Assembly (NCBI GenBank): GCA_934294965.1
Contig: CAKRAM010000123.1
Location: forward strand, 1-7,164
From: an uncultured Clostridia bacterium
GTDB lineage: Bacteria; Bacillota; Clostridia; Christensenellales; CAG-314
Direction: 5' to 3'
DNA length: 7,164 nt
Part shown: positions 1-6,585 of the stretch, in pieces
Numbering within the stretch: position 1 is the first letter of the stretch
Layout: each line of letters begins with the position of its first letter
Notes under the pieces: model-generated
Told to the model about the DNA's origin: nothing
What the model saw: the letters and a program-made list of their open reading frames with translations, nothing else
Database searches by the model: none
Program-made: the position numbers and the translations under genes

Positions 1-786
1 TTCTCGGTAAACAAAATGCTCACTGCCGATTGCTACAAGCAACGTTTGGAAAAAGGTCTGACCTTTTTGGAATTTAACTACATGCTCATGCAAGCGTACG
101 ACTTTTTGCATTTGAATCGCGAATACGGCTGCACTTTGCAACTCGGCGGCGACGATCAATGGTCCAACATGCTTGCCGGCGTGGACCTTATCCGTCGCAA
201 GGAGCAAAAGCCTGCCTACGCCGCAACCTTCTCGCTGCTTACCACGTCGGAAGGCAAAAAGATGGGCAAAACCGCCAAAGGAGCGGTGTGGCTGGACGCA
301 AACAAAACTTCTCCCTATGATTTCTTCCAATATTGGCGCAACGTGCCGGACGACCGAGTGGAAACCTGCATGAAGTTGCTCACCTTTATGGACCTAAACG
401 AAATTTCCGAACTTTGCGCGCATAACGACGAGCGTATGAACACTGCCAAGGAGCGTCTTGCTTACGAAGTTACGGCAGTCGTTCACGGCAAGGACGTTGC
501 CGAGCAGGTTTTGGCACAAGTCAAGGCATCTTTTTCCAACGATTCGGAAAATATGCCGATTGTCAAAATTTCCGCGCCGGGTAACGCCATCGATATTTTG
601 GTCAAATGCGGACTTGCAAAGTCCAACGGCGAGGCTCGCAGACTTGTGGAAGGCGGCGGTGTTGCAATCAACGACGAAAAAGTCGCTTCGCCTTCGTATA
701 CACTTCCTGCCCAAGTTGCCGCAAAAGGAGAATTTGTTCTGCACAAGGGCAAAAAGGTTCACTTGCGCGTGGTAATAGAGGACTAA
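1..786 (+). CDS. tyrS: Tyrosyl-tRNA synthetase, 3' part (5' end outside window)
   Basis: The reading frame is open from base 1 and ends in TAA; 261 residues are visible, so roughly the first 145-150 residues of a normal TyrS (about 405-420) lie upstream. The enzyme is a cytoplasmic class I synthetase that activates tyrosine with ATP and charges tRNA-Tyr. The visible part begins with FSVNKML, a conserved stretch of the bacterial TyrS catalytic domain. It continues with GGDDQWSN (bases 145-168), which matches the family GG(S/D)DQWGN tyrosine-site motif, and KMGKT (259-273), the TyrS form of the KMSKS loop that binds ATP, followed by VWLD and KTSPYDFFQYW. The last 70 or so residues form an S4 RNA-binding domain (GNAIDILVKCGLAKSNGEAR and following). 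Apart from the missing N-terminus nothing looks damaged. It is the first visible gene of a same-strand cluster; its own promoter or T-box leader, if any, is outside the window. Confidence 0.97.
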   Translation, partial: FSVNKMLTADCYKQRLEKGLTFLEFNYMLMQAYDFLHLNREYGCTLQLGGDDQWSNMLAGVDLIRRKEQKPAYAATFSLLTTSEGKKMGKTAKGAVWLDANKTSPYDFFQYWRNVPDDRVETCMKLLTFMDLNEISELCAHNDERMNTAKERLAYEVTAVVHGKDVAEQVLAQVKASFSNDSENMPIVKISAPGNAIDILVKCGLAKSNGEARRLVEGGGVAINDEKVASPSYTLPAQVAAKGEFVLHKGKKVHLRVVIED

Positions 787-827
787 AAAAAACAACGGTT
801 TGCAAAAATTTGCTTGGCGGAGGCTAA

Positions 828-1451
828 ATGAAAGAGTACGTAACAATCGGCAAAGAAGAAACTATTGTCGAAATCGTAATCGAAAAATCCCGTTTCATAT
901 CATGCGCAAAGCAGGTCGATTCGGTTGAAGAAGCGGCGGCGTTCGTTGCCGAGAAGCGCAAAAAGTACTTTGACGCAACCCACAATTGCTACGCTTGGAT
1001 AGTGGGCGAAAAGGCAAAATTTTCCGACGACGGCGAACCGCAAGGCACAGCCGGTATGCCGATGTATGAATGCATAAAGCAAAATTCTTTGGATAGGCTT
1101 TGCGTCGTGGTAACAAGATATTTTGGCGGAATCAAGTTGGGCGCAGGCGGATTGGTTCGTGCATATAGCGGTGCAACCGCCTCGGTTTTGAAGCTTTGCA
1201 CTCGGCTTAAGTTCGTAGATTGTATCCGCGCCGAAGTGGTTTTGGACTATTCGCTGTTGCCTCCGGTGAAGCGCGCGCTGACCGGTCGGTGCGTTATCGA
1301 AAACATTATCTACGGGGACAAAGTGACCGTTTTGTGCTTGTTTCCGCAGGATTTATACGATACTATCAGTAACATAGTATGCCAAACGACGCTCGGGAAG
1401 GCAAATTTGAAGCAAATCGAGCGGTTTTTGTGCCCGTATCAAGCCGATTAG
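828..1451 (+). CDS. yigZ: YigZ/IMPACT family protein (UPF0029 plus DUF1949)
   Basis: The protein has 207 residues, full length for bacterial YigZ-like proteins. The N-terminal UPF0029/IMPACT domain shows the family signatures in order: EKSRFI (19-24), DATHNCYAW (49-57), DDGEPQGTAGMP (67-78), and VVTRYFGGIKLGAGGLVRAYSG (94-115). Residues from about 135 to the end correspond to the ferredoxin-like DUF1949 domain. Eukaryotic relatives (IMPACT/Yih1) bind Gcn1 and affect translational control. In bacteria the fold (ribosomal S5 domain 2-like, related to EF-G domain IV) suggests nucleic acid or ribosome contact, but no definite function is established. The ATG is preceded by GGAGG (819-823) with only 4 bases between; the family N-terminus fits this start. 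It lies 41 bases after tyrS and 24 bases before the flavin reductase gene, so co-transcription is likely. No signal peptide or membrane segment is seen. Confidence 0.93.
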   Translation: MKEYVTIGKEETIVEIVIEKSRFISCAKQVDSVEEAAAFVAEKRKKYFDATHNCYAWIVGEKAKFSDDGEPQGTAGMPMYECIKQNSLDRLCVVVTRYFGGIKLGAGGLVRAYSGATASVLKLCTRLKFVDCIRAEVVLDYSLLPPVKRALTGRCVIENIIYGDKVTVLCLFPQDLYDTISNIVCQTTLGKANLKQIERFLCPYQAD

Positions 1452-1475
1452 CGGCAAATTATTTTTTGAGGGAAT

Positions 1476-2126
1476 ATGAGCAAAATTCAAGTAAAAGCGT
1501 CAACTTTGCTTGCGCCGCTTCCTGCGGTCATGGTATCGCTGGGCAGTATGCAAAATTCCAATATCATCACAGTGGCGTGGACGGGCGTAATTTGTTCCGA
1601 TCCGCCGCGTATGTATGTTTCCGTTCGTCACGAACGCCATTCCTACCAAATGCTTTTGGACAAAAGAGAATTTGTGATAAACCTCACAAGCGAAAAACTT
1701 CTTGCCGCTTGCGATTGGTGCGGAATCCGTAGCGGCAGGGACTTCGACAAATTTGCCGAAATGAATCTAGTCAAAACTCCCGCGCCCAATTTGGACGATT
1801 GCCCCATGATAGAACAAAGCCCGCTGTGCATAGAGTGCAAAGTGTTCGACGTGTTGAACCTCGGTTCGCACGATATGTTTTTGGCGGATGTAGTTGCCGT
1901 TCATGCCGACGAGTCTATTATGGACGAACAGGGCAAAATCGACTATCAAAAGGCAAATCTCGTTTGCTACCAACACGGCGATTACTATCGCATAGGCAAA
2001 AAGTTGGGGCGTTTCGGCTTTGCCGCTCAAAAGAAGTTTATAGCAAAACACGGCAAGGGCTTCGGAGTGGACGTTTCGTCCGCCGCTTTGGCTCACCGCA
2101 AACCCTCCAAAAAATCGGGAAAGTAG
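1476..2126 (+). CDS. Flavin reductase-like FMN-binding protein
   Basis: The 216-residue protein belongs to the flavin reductase-like split beta-barrel family (PF01613, DIM6/NTAB). Diagnostic stretches are PAVMVSLGS (16-24), NIITVAWTG (29-37), CSDPPRMYVSVR (40-51), FVINL (66-70), SHDMFLADV (131-139) and a C-terminal GDYYRIGKKLGRFGF (168-182). Family members bind FMN and often act as NAD(P)H:flavin oxidoreductases, or supply reduced flavin to a partner. No partner monooxygenase is visible here, so the physiological substrate is unknown. The last dozen residues are basic and low in complexity (ending KPSKKSGK). The start is fixed by an in-frame TGA at 1467-1469 and by the fit to the family N-terminus. 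GAGG (1468-1471) lies just 4 bases upstream, overlapping that TGA. The stop codon TAG (2124-2126) overlaps the ribosome binding site of pcrA, which suggests translational linkage with the helicase gene. Confidence 0.92.
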   Translation: MSKIQVKASTLLAPLPAVMVSLGSMQNSNIITVAWTGVICSDPPRMYVSVRHERHSYQMLLDKREFVINLTSEKLLAACDWCGIRSGRDFDKFAEMNLVKTPAPNLDDCPMIEQSPLCIECKVFDVLNLGSHDMFLADVVAVHADESIMDEQGKIDYQKANLVCYQHGDYYRIGKKLGRFGFAAQKKFIAKHGKGFGVDVSSAALAHRKPSKKSGK

Positions 2127-2129
2127 AGG
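2125..2129 (+). promoter_or_regulatory. Ribosome binding site of pcrA (supports a TTG start)
   Basis: AGAGG lies 6 bases before the TTG at 2136 and overlaps the TAG stop of the flavin reductase gene (2124-2126). No ATG or GTG in the correct frame sits at this distance, and the protein read from this TTG begins directly with the conserved helicase Q-motif region (LNDAQKQAV). This supports TTG as the true start. Confidence 0.75.
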
Positions 2130-2135
2130 CATAAA

Positions 2136-4355
2136 TTGAATTTACAAACTCTCAACGATGCGCAAAAACAAGCCGTAACCGCACCTCTCGGGCCTACAAT
2201 CGTCCTAGCCGGAGCAGGTAGCGGCAAAACGCGCGTTTTGACAAACAGAATACTTTATCTTGTTGGCGAATGCGGCGTTTCCCCTTCGGAAATACTTGCA
2301 ATAACCTTCACAAACAAAGCCGCCAACGAAATGAAACGTCGTTTGGCGGATTTCGATTGCCATTCCGAATATATGCACGTTTCCACAATTCACTCTTTTT
2401 GCGCAACCGTTTTGCGTAGGGAAGCGGAAGCAGCGGGACGCAAAAGTAATTTTTCCATCTATACCGAGGACGAAAAAAAGAGCGTCGTCAAAAAAATCGT
2501 AAAGGAAGTTATGGACGACGGCGACGGCAGCACGGTGGAAGGCTTTTGCGACAGCATATCGGAAATAAAAAACAATGCGCCGGACGTGATGGACGACCTA
2601 GAACGTGCCATGCAAGCCGACGACTACCTTTCTTCCCAAATTGAAAAACTGCAAAAAACGGTAGATAGCAACGACCACCAAAAACTGTTGGAAGTTATCA
2701 AGAGTTATTGCTCCAAAATGGCTGAAAACAACGCAATGGACTTTGATGACCTGTTGTATTACGTTCACAAACTGTTTGCCGATTTTCCGGAGATTTTGGA
2801 AAAATATCGGGATAGGTACAAGTACATACTTATCGACGAATTTCAAGATACCAACAAAGTTCAGTACAACGTTTTCAAAATGCTGGGCGAAAAGTATCGC
2901 AACGTGTTCGTGGTGGGCGACGACGATCAATCTATTTACAGTTGGCGCGGAGCCGACGCCTACAATTTGCAAAAATTTGAACGGGATTTCCCTGATTGCC
3001 AAGTGTACAAGTTGGAGCAAAACTACCGTTCCACTAAGCGCATTTTGCAGGTTGCCAACGCCATAATCGCAAAAAACCCCTCTCGGTTCGACAAGGTTTT
3101 GTGGACTGACAACGAAGAGGGCGTAAAACCGCAATTGTTCACCGCCTACAACGAGCAGGACGAAGCGTATTTTGTTGTTGCGCAAATAAAAGGCTTGGCG
3201 GATTTGGGCGCAAGGTACAAGGATTTTGCAATTTTGATGCGCATAAACGCGCTTTCTCGCTCCTTCGAGCAGGAATTGCAACGCGCTCACATTCCTTTCA
3301 AAATTTTCGGCGGGTTCAAATTCTACGAGCGTAAGGAAATTAAGGACATTTTGGCGTACTTCCGCCTCATTTGCAACCCGTCGGACAATGAAGCGTACTA
3401 CCGCGCAATCAACGTTCCCCGTAAGCGTGGCATAGGCGACACTTCACTGAAAAAACTTGCCGAACTTTCCGCAGATATGGGTATCTCGGTGCTGGAAGTG
3501 ACGTCGGACGAACGCAATTTGGAGCGTTTCAATGCGCCCACAAGGGCAAAATTGCTGGATTTTTACAAACTTATTACCGAGCTTACAGAACTGGCAAAGC
3601 GCACTTCGGTTGCTGCGTTCACGCACACCGCGCTGGATGTTTTGGACTTTCGCAAAGCCTACACGGACGTAGGCGACGAGGAACGCGCCGTCAACGTGGA
3701 CGAATTCGAGCAATCGGTTATCGAATACGAGCAGGGCAACCCGGAAGCGACGTTGTCCGAGTATCTTCAAACGGTCAGTTTGTATTCCGACACCGACGAA
3801 GCAGACAGTTCGGACTACGTGACAGTGGCAACCATTCACGCCGTAAAGGGCTTGGAGTTCAAAAACGTTTTCGTGGTAGGTTTGGAGGACGGAATTTTCC
3901 CTTCCACAAGGTCAACCTACCAAGCCGAGAGGCTTGCCGAAGAACGCCGTCTTATGTACGTTGCGTTAACGCGTGCCGAAAAACGGCTGTATTTAACCCG
4001 CGCAAGTTCTCGCTGTTTGTGGGGACAGCGCAAAATCCAACTGGCAAGCAAGTATTTTTCCGAAGCCTCAAAAGTCGTCCTGCCGGAGCGTAAACCTGCA
4101 ACCGAAAGGCAACTGGCGGACGACAAATTTTTGGATAGACTGAACAACACAGAGCCCCGACCTTCCGCAGTGCCCAACCCGGGCAAAACCGACGCGGAAA
4201 TCAAGCAATATCGCGTAGGGCAAATTGTGGAACACAAAGCCTTCGGCGAGGGCATAATTATGAAAATCGACAAGGATATTGCCGAAGTCGTTTTCAAAAG
4301 CGTAGGCAAAAAGGCACTGAACGTAAAATTCGCTCCGATGACCGTAATAAAGTAG
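2136..4355 (+). CDS. pcrA: UvrD/PcrA-type 3'-5' DNA helicase (SF1A)
   Basis: The 739-residue protein is the usual length for PcrA/UvrD and carries the full set of SF1A motifs. These are Q-motif LNDAQKQAV (6-14), Walker A AGAGSGKT (25-32), motif Ia TFTNKAANEM (57-66), Ib TIHSFC (84-89), motif II DEFQD (234-238), motif III VVGDDDQSIYSWRGAD (259-274), motif IV QNYRST (295-300), motif V TIHAVKGLEF (566-575) and motif VI RRLMYVALTRAEKRLYL (604-620). After a linker rich in charged residues (about 648-690), the C-terminus VGQIVEHKAFGEGIIMKI (694-711) matches the Tudor-like domain by which PcrA/UvrD contacts RNA polymerase. It acts in the cytoplasm, unwinding DNA in excision repair, rolling-circle replication and transcription-replication conflicts. 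The TTG start is preceded by AGAGG. It is followed after 66 bases by ligA, a common Bacillota pairing. UvrD is an alternative name; the ligA neighbour and C-terminus favour PcrA. No motif is missing. Confidence 0.97.
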   Translation: MNLQTLNDAQKQAVTAPLGPTIVLAGAGSGKTRVLTNRILYLVGECGVSPSEILAITFTNKAANEMKRRLADFDCHSEYMHVSTIHSFCATVLRREAEAAGRKSNFSIYTEDEKKSVVKKIVKEVMDDGDGSTVEGFCDSISEIKNNAPDVMDDLERAMQADDYLSSQIEKLQKTVDSNDHQKLLEVIKSYCSKMAENNAMDFDDLLYYVHKLFADFPEILEKYRDRYKYILIDEFQDTNKVQYNVFKMLGEKYRNVFVVGDDDQSIYSWRGADAYNLQKFERDFPDCQVYKLEQNYRSTKRILQVANAIIAKNPSRFDKVLWTDNEEGVKPQLFTAYNEQDEAYFVVAQIKGLADLGARYKDFAILMRINALSRSFEQELQRAHIPFKIFGGFKFYERKEIKDILAYFRLICNPSDNEAYYRAINVPRKRGIGDTSLKKLAELSADMGISVLEVTSDERNLERFNAPTRAKLLDFYKLITELTELAKRTSVAAFTHTALDVLDFRKAYTDVGDEERAVNVDEFEQSVIEYEQGNPEATLSEYLQTVSLYSDTDEADSSDYVTVATIHAVKGLEFKNVFVVGLEDGIFPSTRSTYQAERLAEERRLMYVALTRAEKRLYLTRASSRCLWGQRKIQLASKYFSEASKVVLPERKPATERQLADDKFLDRLNNTEPRPSAVPNPGKTDAEIKQYRVGQIVEHKAFGEGIIMKIDKDIAEVVFKSVGKKALNVKFAPMTVIK

Positions 4356-4421
4356 CGGTTTTCGACAGGCGAAATGTCTTTCGGCATTTAATGCGCAATT
4401 ACTATACGGAGTAAAAATTCT

Positions 4422-6359
4422 ATGACGATGCAACAAATGGTAAATCAGTTGAACGAATGGGCGTACAAATACTATGTTTTGGACGAGCCGGCCGTTCCCG
4501 ATACCACCTACGACGCCCTGTACGACAGGCTTGTTTTGTTGGAAAAACAAACAGGTATCGTTTTGCCGGATAGTCCCACAAGGCGTGTCGGCGGCGAACC
4601 GCTAAAAAGTTTTCAAAAACACGTGCATCTAAAGCGCCTGTACAGTTTGGACAAGGTGCAGTCCTTCGGCGAACTTCGCGATTGGGTAAACAAGGTGGTT
4701 GCGGCAGTCGGCAACGTTTTGTTTACCGTCGAACTTAAATACGACGGCCTTACCGTCAACGTAACTTATAAGGACGGCAGGTTTGTCGGCGCGTCGACTC
4801 GCGGTAACGGCGTTGAGGGCGAAGACATTACCGAACAGGTTAAAACTATACGTTCCGTCCCGCTCACCATTCCGTTCAAGGGGAAGTGTGAACTGCAAGG
4901 AGAGGGCATAATGCGCCTTTCGGTGTTGGAACGCTACAACGCCGTCCATGCGGACAATCCTCTCAAAAACGCTCGTAACGCCGCAGCCGGCGCGCTCAGG
5001 AATCTTGATCCCAAAGTCACCGCCGAACGCAATTTGGACGTGGTGTTTTATAGCAGCGGCTACGAAGTGGGGCTAAAACCGACTTCGCAAAGCGAACTCG
5101 TAGACTTTTTGAAGTCGTGCGGAATGGCAACCAACTACGTGTTCCAAACCGCCAAAACCTTTGAGGAAATAAAGGCGGCAATCGAAAAAATCGGGCAAAT
5201 GCGGTCCAAACTGGACTTTTTGATTGACGGAGTGGTTATCAAAGTCAACGATTATGCCGTTCGCGAAGAATTGGGGTATACCGACAAATTCCCCAAGTGG
5301 GCAGTGGCGTACAAATTCGATGCCGAACAGGTCACAACCGAACTTAAAGAAGTGGAATGGCAAGTCGGCAGAACCGGCAAACTTACGCCGATAGGCAAAC
5401 TCCTTCCCGTAGAACTTTGCGGAGCAACGATAAAGCGCGCCACGCTTAACAACTTTGGCGATATCACGCGCAAACGGCTCAAAGTGGGCGGTCAAGTGTT
5501 CGTTCGGCGCAGTAACGACGTTATCCCGGAGGTGCTGGGAGCAGCGGACGAACTGGGAACGGATATTCCGAAACCGGTTGTTTGTCCTGCGTGCGGAAGC
5601 GTACTTCAGGAAGTCGGCGCAAATTTGTATTGCGTAAACGCCGAAAAGTGCCGTCCGCAAATCGTGGCGAGAATCACTCATTACTGCAGCAAAAATGCCT
5701 GCGACATAGAGGGAATAAGCGAAAAAACCGTCACTCAACTTGTGGATAAACTGTCGGTTCAATCGGTTGCCGACTTGTACGAACTAACTGAGTCCGAACT
5801 TGCCGAACTGGACGGCTTCAAGGATAAAAAGATAGACAACTTCATTTCTTCGGTCAAAAAGAGCGTAAACGTTCCGCTTACAAAGTTTATATTTGCTTTG
5901 GGCTTGGATAATGTCGGCACCGTAACGGCAAAGGACCTTGCCTCGCGTTTCGGCAGTGTGGACGGCCTGAAAAACGCCACAAAGGAACAGCTTACGCAAA
6001 TTGACGGCGTTGGCGACGTCGTTGCCGAAGGAATCGTGCAGTATTTTTCCGAATCGCAAAATTTGGACATTATCTCGCGCTTAAAAACGTTGGGCATCGA
6101 TCCGCAGTATCACGTGCAAAAAGCCGAGGGGGTGTTTGTCGGCAAAAAAGTCGTGCTTACAGGCTCACTGGATGGCTACAAGCGCTCGGAAGCGGCGCAA
6201 CTTATCGAACAGCGCGGCGGCGAAATCGCGTCGTCGGTCAGCAAATCGGTCAACTTGGTCGTGGCAGGACAGGACGCCGGCAGCAAATTGGATAAAGCCA
6301 AGGCATTGGGAATAGAGATTATCGACGAAGCACGCTTCACCGAACTATTGGGCTTATGA
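4422..6359 (+). CDS. ligA: NAD-dependent DNA ligase LigA
   Basis: The 645-residue enzyme seals nicks in replication and repair using NAD+. Domain Ia (about 1-65) has the NMN-binding pattern YYVLDEPAVPDTTYD (17-31). The nucleotidyltransferase domain has the catalytic lysine in ELKYDG (K106), TRG (R127), GEG (E161), RNAAAG (R185 onward), IDGVVIKV (268-275) and AYKF (K298). The OB fold contains QVGRTGKLTPIGKL (314-327). A four-cysteine zinc finger uses C388, C391, C404 and C410. Helix-hairpin-helix repeats follow (about 440-555), and a BRCT domain runs from about 569 to the end. Residues that differ from the E. coli form (N129, A184, N343, N365) look like a known clostridial LigA subtype, so I do not read them as damage. 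GGAG (4408-4411) lies 10 bases before the ATG; a second in-frame ATG at 4428 would remove only two residues. It is complete and ends in TGA, with no evident terminator after it. Confidence 0.97.
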   Translation: MTMQQMVNQLNEWAYKYYVLDEPAVPDTTYDALYDRLVLLEKQTGIVLPDSPTRRVGGEPLKSFQKHVHLKRLYSLDKVQSFGELRDWVNKVVAAVGNVLFTVELKYDGLTVNVTYKDGRFVGASTRGNGVEGEDITEQVKTIRSVPLTIPFKGKCELQGEGIMRLSVLERYNAVHADNPLKNARNAAAGALRNLDPKVTAERNLDVVFYSSGYEVGLKPTSQSELVDFLKSCGMATNYVFQTAKTFEEIKAAIEKIGQMRSKLDFLIDGVVIKVNDYAVREELGYTDKFPKWAVAYKFDAEQVTTELKEVEWQVGRTGKLTPIGKLLPVELCGATIKRATLNNFGDITRKRLKVGGQVFVRRSNDVIPEVLGAADELGTDIPKPVVCPACGSVLQEVGANLYCVNAEKCRPQIVARITHYCSKNACDIEGISEKTVTQLVDKLSVQSVADLYELTESELAELDGFKDKKIDNFISSVKKSVNVPLTKFIFALGLDNVGTVTAKDLASRFGSVDGLKNATKEQLTQIDGVGDVVAEGIVQYFSESQNLDIISRLKTLGIDPQYHVQKAEGVFVGKKVVLTGSLDGYKRSEAAQLIEQRGGEIASSVSKSVNLVVAGQDAGSKLDKAKALGIEIIDEARFTELLGL

Positions 6360-6416
6360 CAACCGTTTGAAACTGCTGCCAAGAATCGCACCGATGACTT
6401 GCTAAAACACATTCGG

Positions 6417-6440
6417 AAGAATTGAAATATCAATGTTCTT
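6417..6440. repeat. Imperfect AT-rich inverted repeat
   Basis: AAGAA-TTGA (6417-6425) and TCAA-TG-TTCTT (6430-6440) are complementary apart from a two-base bulge, around an AATA loop. It contains ATTGAAATATCAAT (6421-6434), which resembles ATTGAAAAATATCAA in the promoter region (6528-6542). The stem is weak and is not followed by a T run, so a terminator role is doubtful; a second binding site for a regulator is possible but speculative. Confidence 0.4.
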
Positions 6441-6503
6441 TGGGAAAAGATAAAGTTTCGATATCCACTTGACACGGAATACAAAAGTCACACATGTCCA
6501 AAC

Positions 6504-6537
6504 ATTTTTCAATTTGATTGCAAATCGATTGAAAAAT
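6504..6537. repeat. Perfect 10-base inverted repeat overlapping the yicC -35 box (operator candidate)
   Basis: The left arm ATTTTTCAAT (6504-6513) is the exact reverse complement of the right arm ATTGAAAAAT (6528-6537), with 14 bases between them. The arm centres are 24 bases apart, a little over two helical turns. The right arm contains the entire TTGAAA -35 hexamer (6529-6534), so a protein bound here would compete with RNA polymerase. The regulator is not identified, and in AT-rich DNA some chance symmetry is expected. Confidence 0.5.
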
Positions 6538-6557
6538 ATCAAAATAAGTGTTATTAT
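6529..6557 (+). promoter_or_regulatory. Sigma-A type promoter of yicC with extended -10
   Basis: The -35 box TTGAAA (6529-6534) matches the consensus at 5 of 6 positions. The spacer is exactly 17 bases, and the -10 box TATTAT (6552-6557) also matches at 5 of 6. A TG at 6549-6550, one base before the -10, adds the extended -10 element common in Bacillota. Transcription would start near 6564, giving a leader of about 22 bases that includes the ribosome binding site. This makes yicC independent of the upstream cluster. Confidence 0.8.
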
Positions 6558-6570
6558 ATAAGATAGTCAA

Positions 6571-6577
6571 AAAGAGG
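6571..6577 (+). promoter_or_regulatory. Ribosome binding site of yicC
   Basis: AAAGAGG ends 8 bases before the ATG at 6586. This is a better distance than to the next in-frame ATG at 6595, and it gives the family-typical N-terminus MKSMTGYG, so it decides the start. Confidence 0.75.
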
Positions 6578-6585
6578 TATCGCAT

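Larger units (their letters stand above)
6360..6585. other. AT-rich intergenic region between ligA and yicC
   Basis: This 226-base stretch holds no gene that I can support. Its first 66 bases happen to stay open in the ligA frame (21 codons, then TGA at 6423-6425). The middle part contains an AT-rich near-palindrome (6417-6440). The last third contains an inverted repeat and the yicC promoter. There is no GC-rich hairpin followed by a T run, so how ligA transcription ends is not visible. No tRNA, riboswitch or other structured RNA was recognised. Confidence 0.7.

Noticed and set aside
2598..3290. Long antisense open frame (230 codons) opposite pcrA
   Set aside because: It is codon-aligned with pcrA, so it stays open because the sense gene rarely uses TTA, CTA and TCA codons; it ends exactly where pcrA uses CTA (2598-2600). 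The translation shows no family signature.
5073..5762. Long antisense open frame (229 codons) opposite ligA
   Set aside because: Also codon-aligned with the sense gene and explained by the same codon avoidance. No recognisable domain, and the sense protein is a complete LigA.
4422..6359. Substitutions at normally conserved LigA positions (TRGNG, NARN, RATLNN, RRSNDV) as a sign of a divergent or inactive ligase
   Set aside because: The catalytic lysine, key arginines and glutamate, zinc cysteines and BRCT domain are all present, and from memory the same variants occur together in clostridial LigA proteins, so this is a clade feature.
6417..6440. Rho-independent terminator after ligA
   Set aside because: The stem is AT-rich with a bulge and is followed by TGGG rather than a T run.
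6469..6474. Perfect TTGACA -35 hexamer
   Set aside because: No acceptable -10 box lies 16-18 bases downstream (sequence there is around ACATGT), so it was not called as a promoter.
6566..6580. Possible CtsR-type heptad (GTCAAA) just upstream of the yicC ribosome binding site
   Set aside because: The second tandem heptad required for a CtsR site is absent; the following bases are the ribosome binding site.
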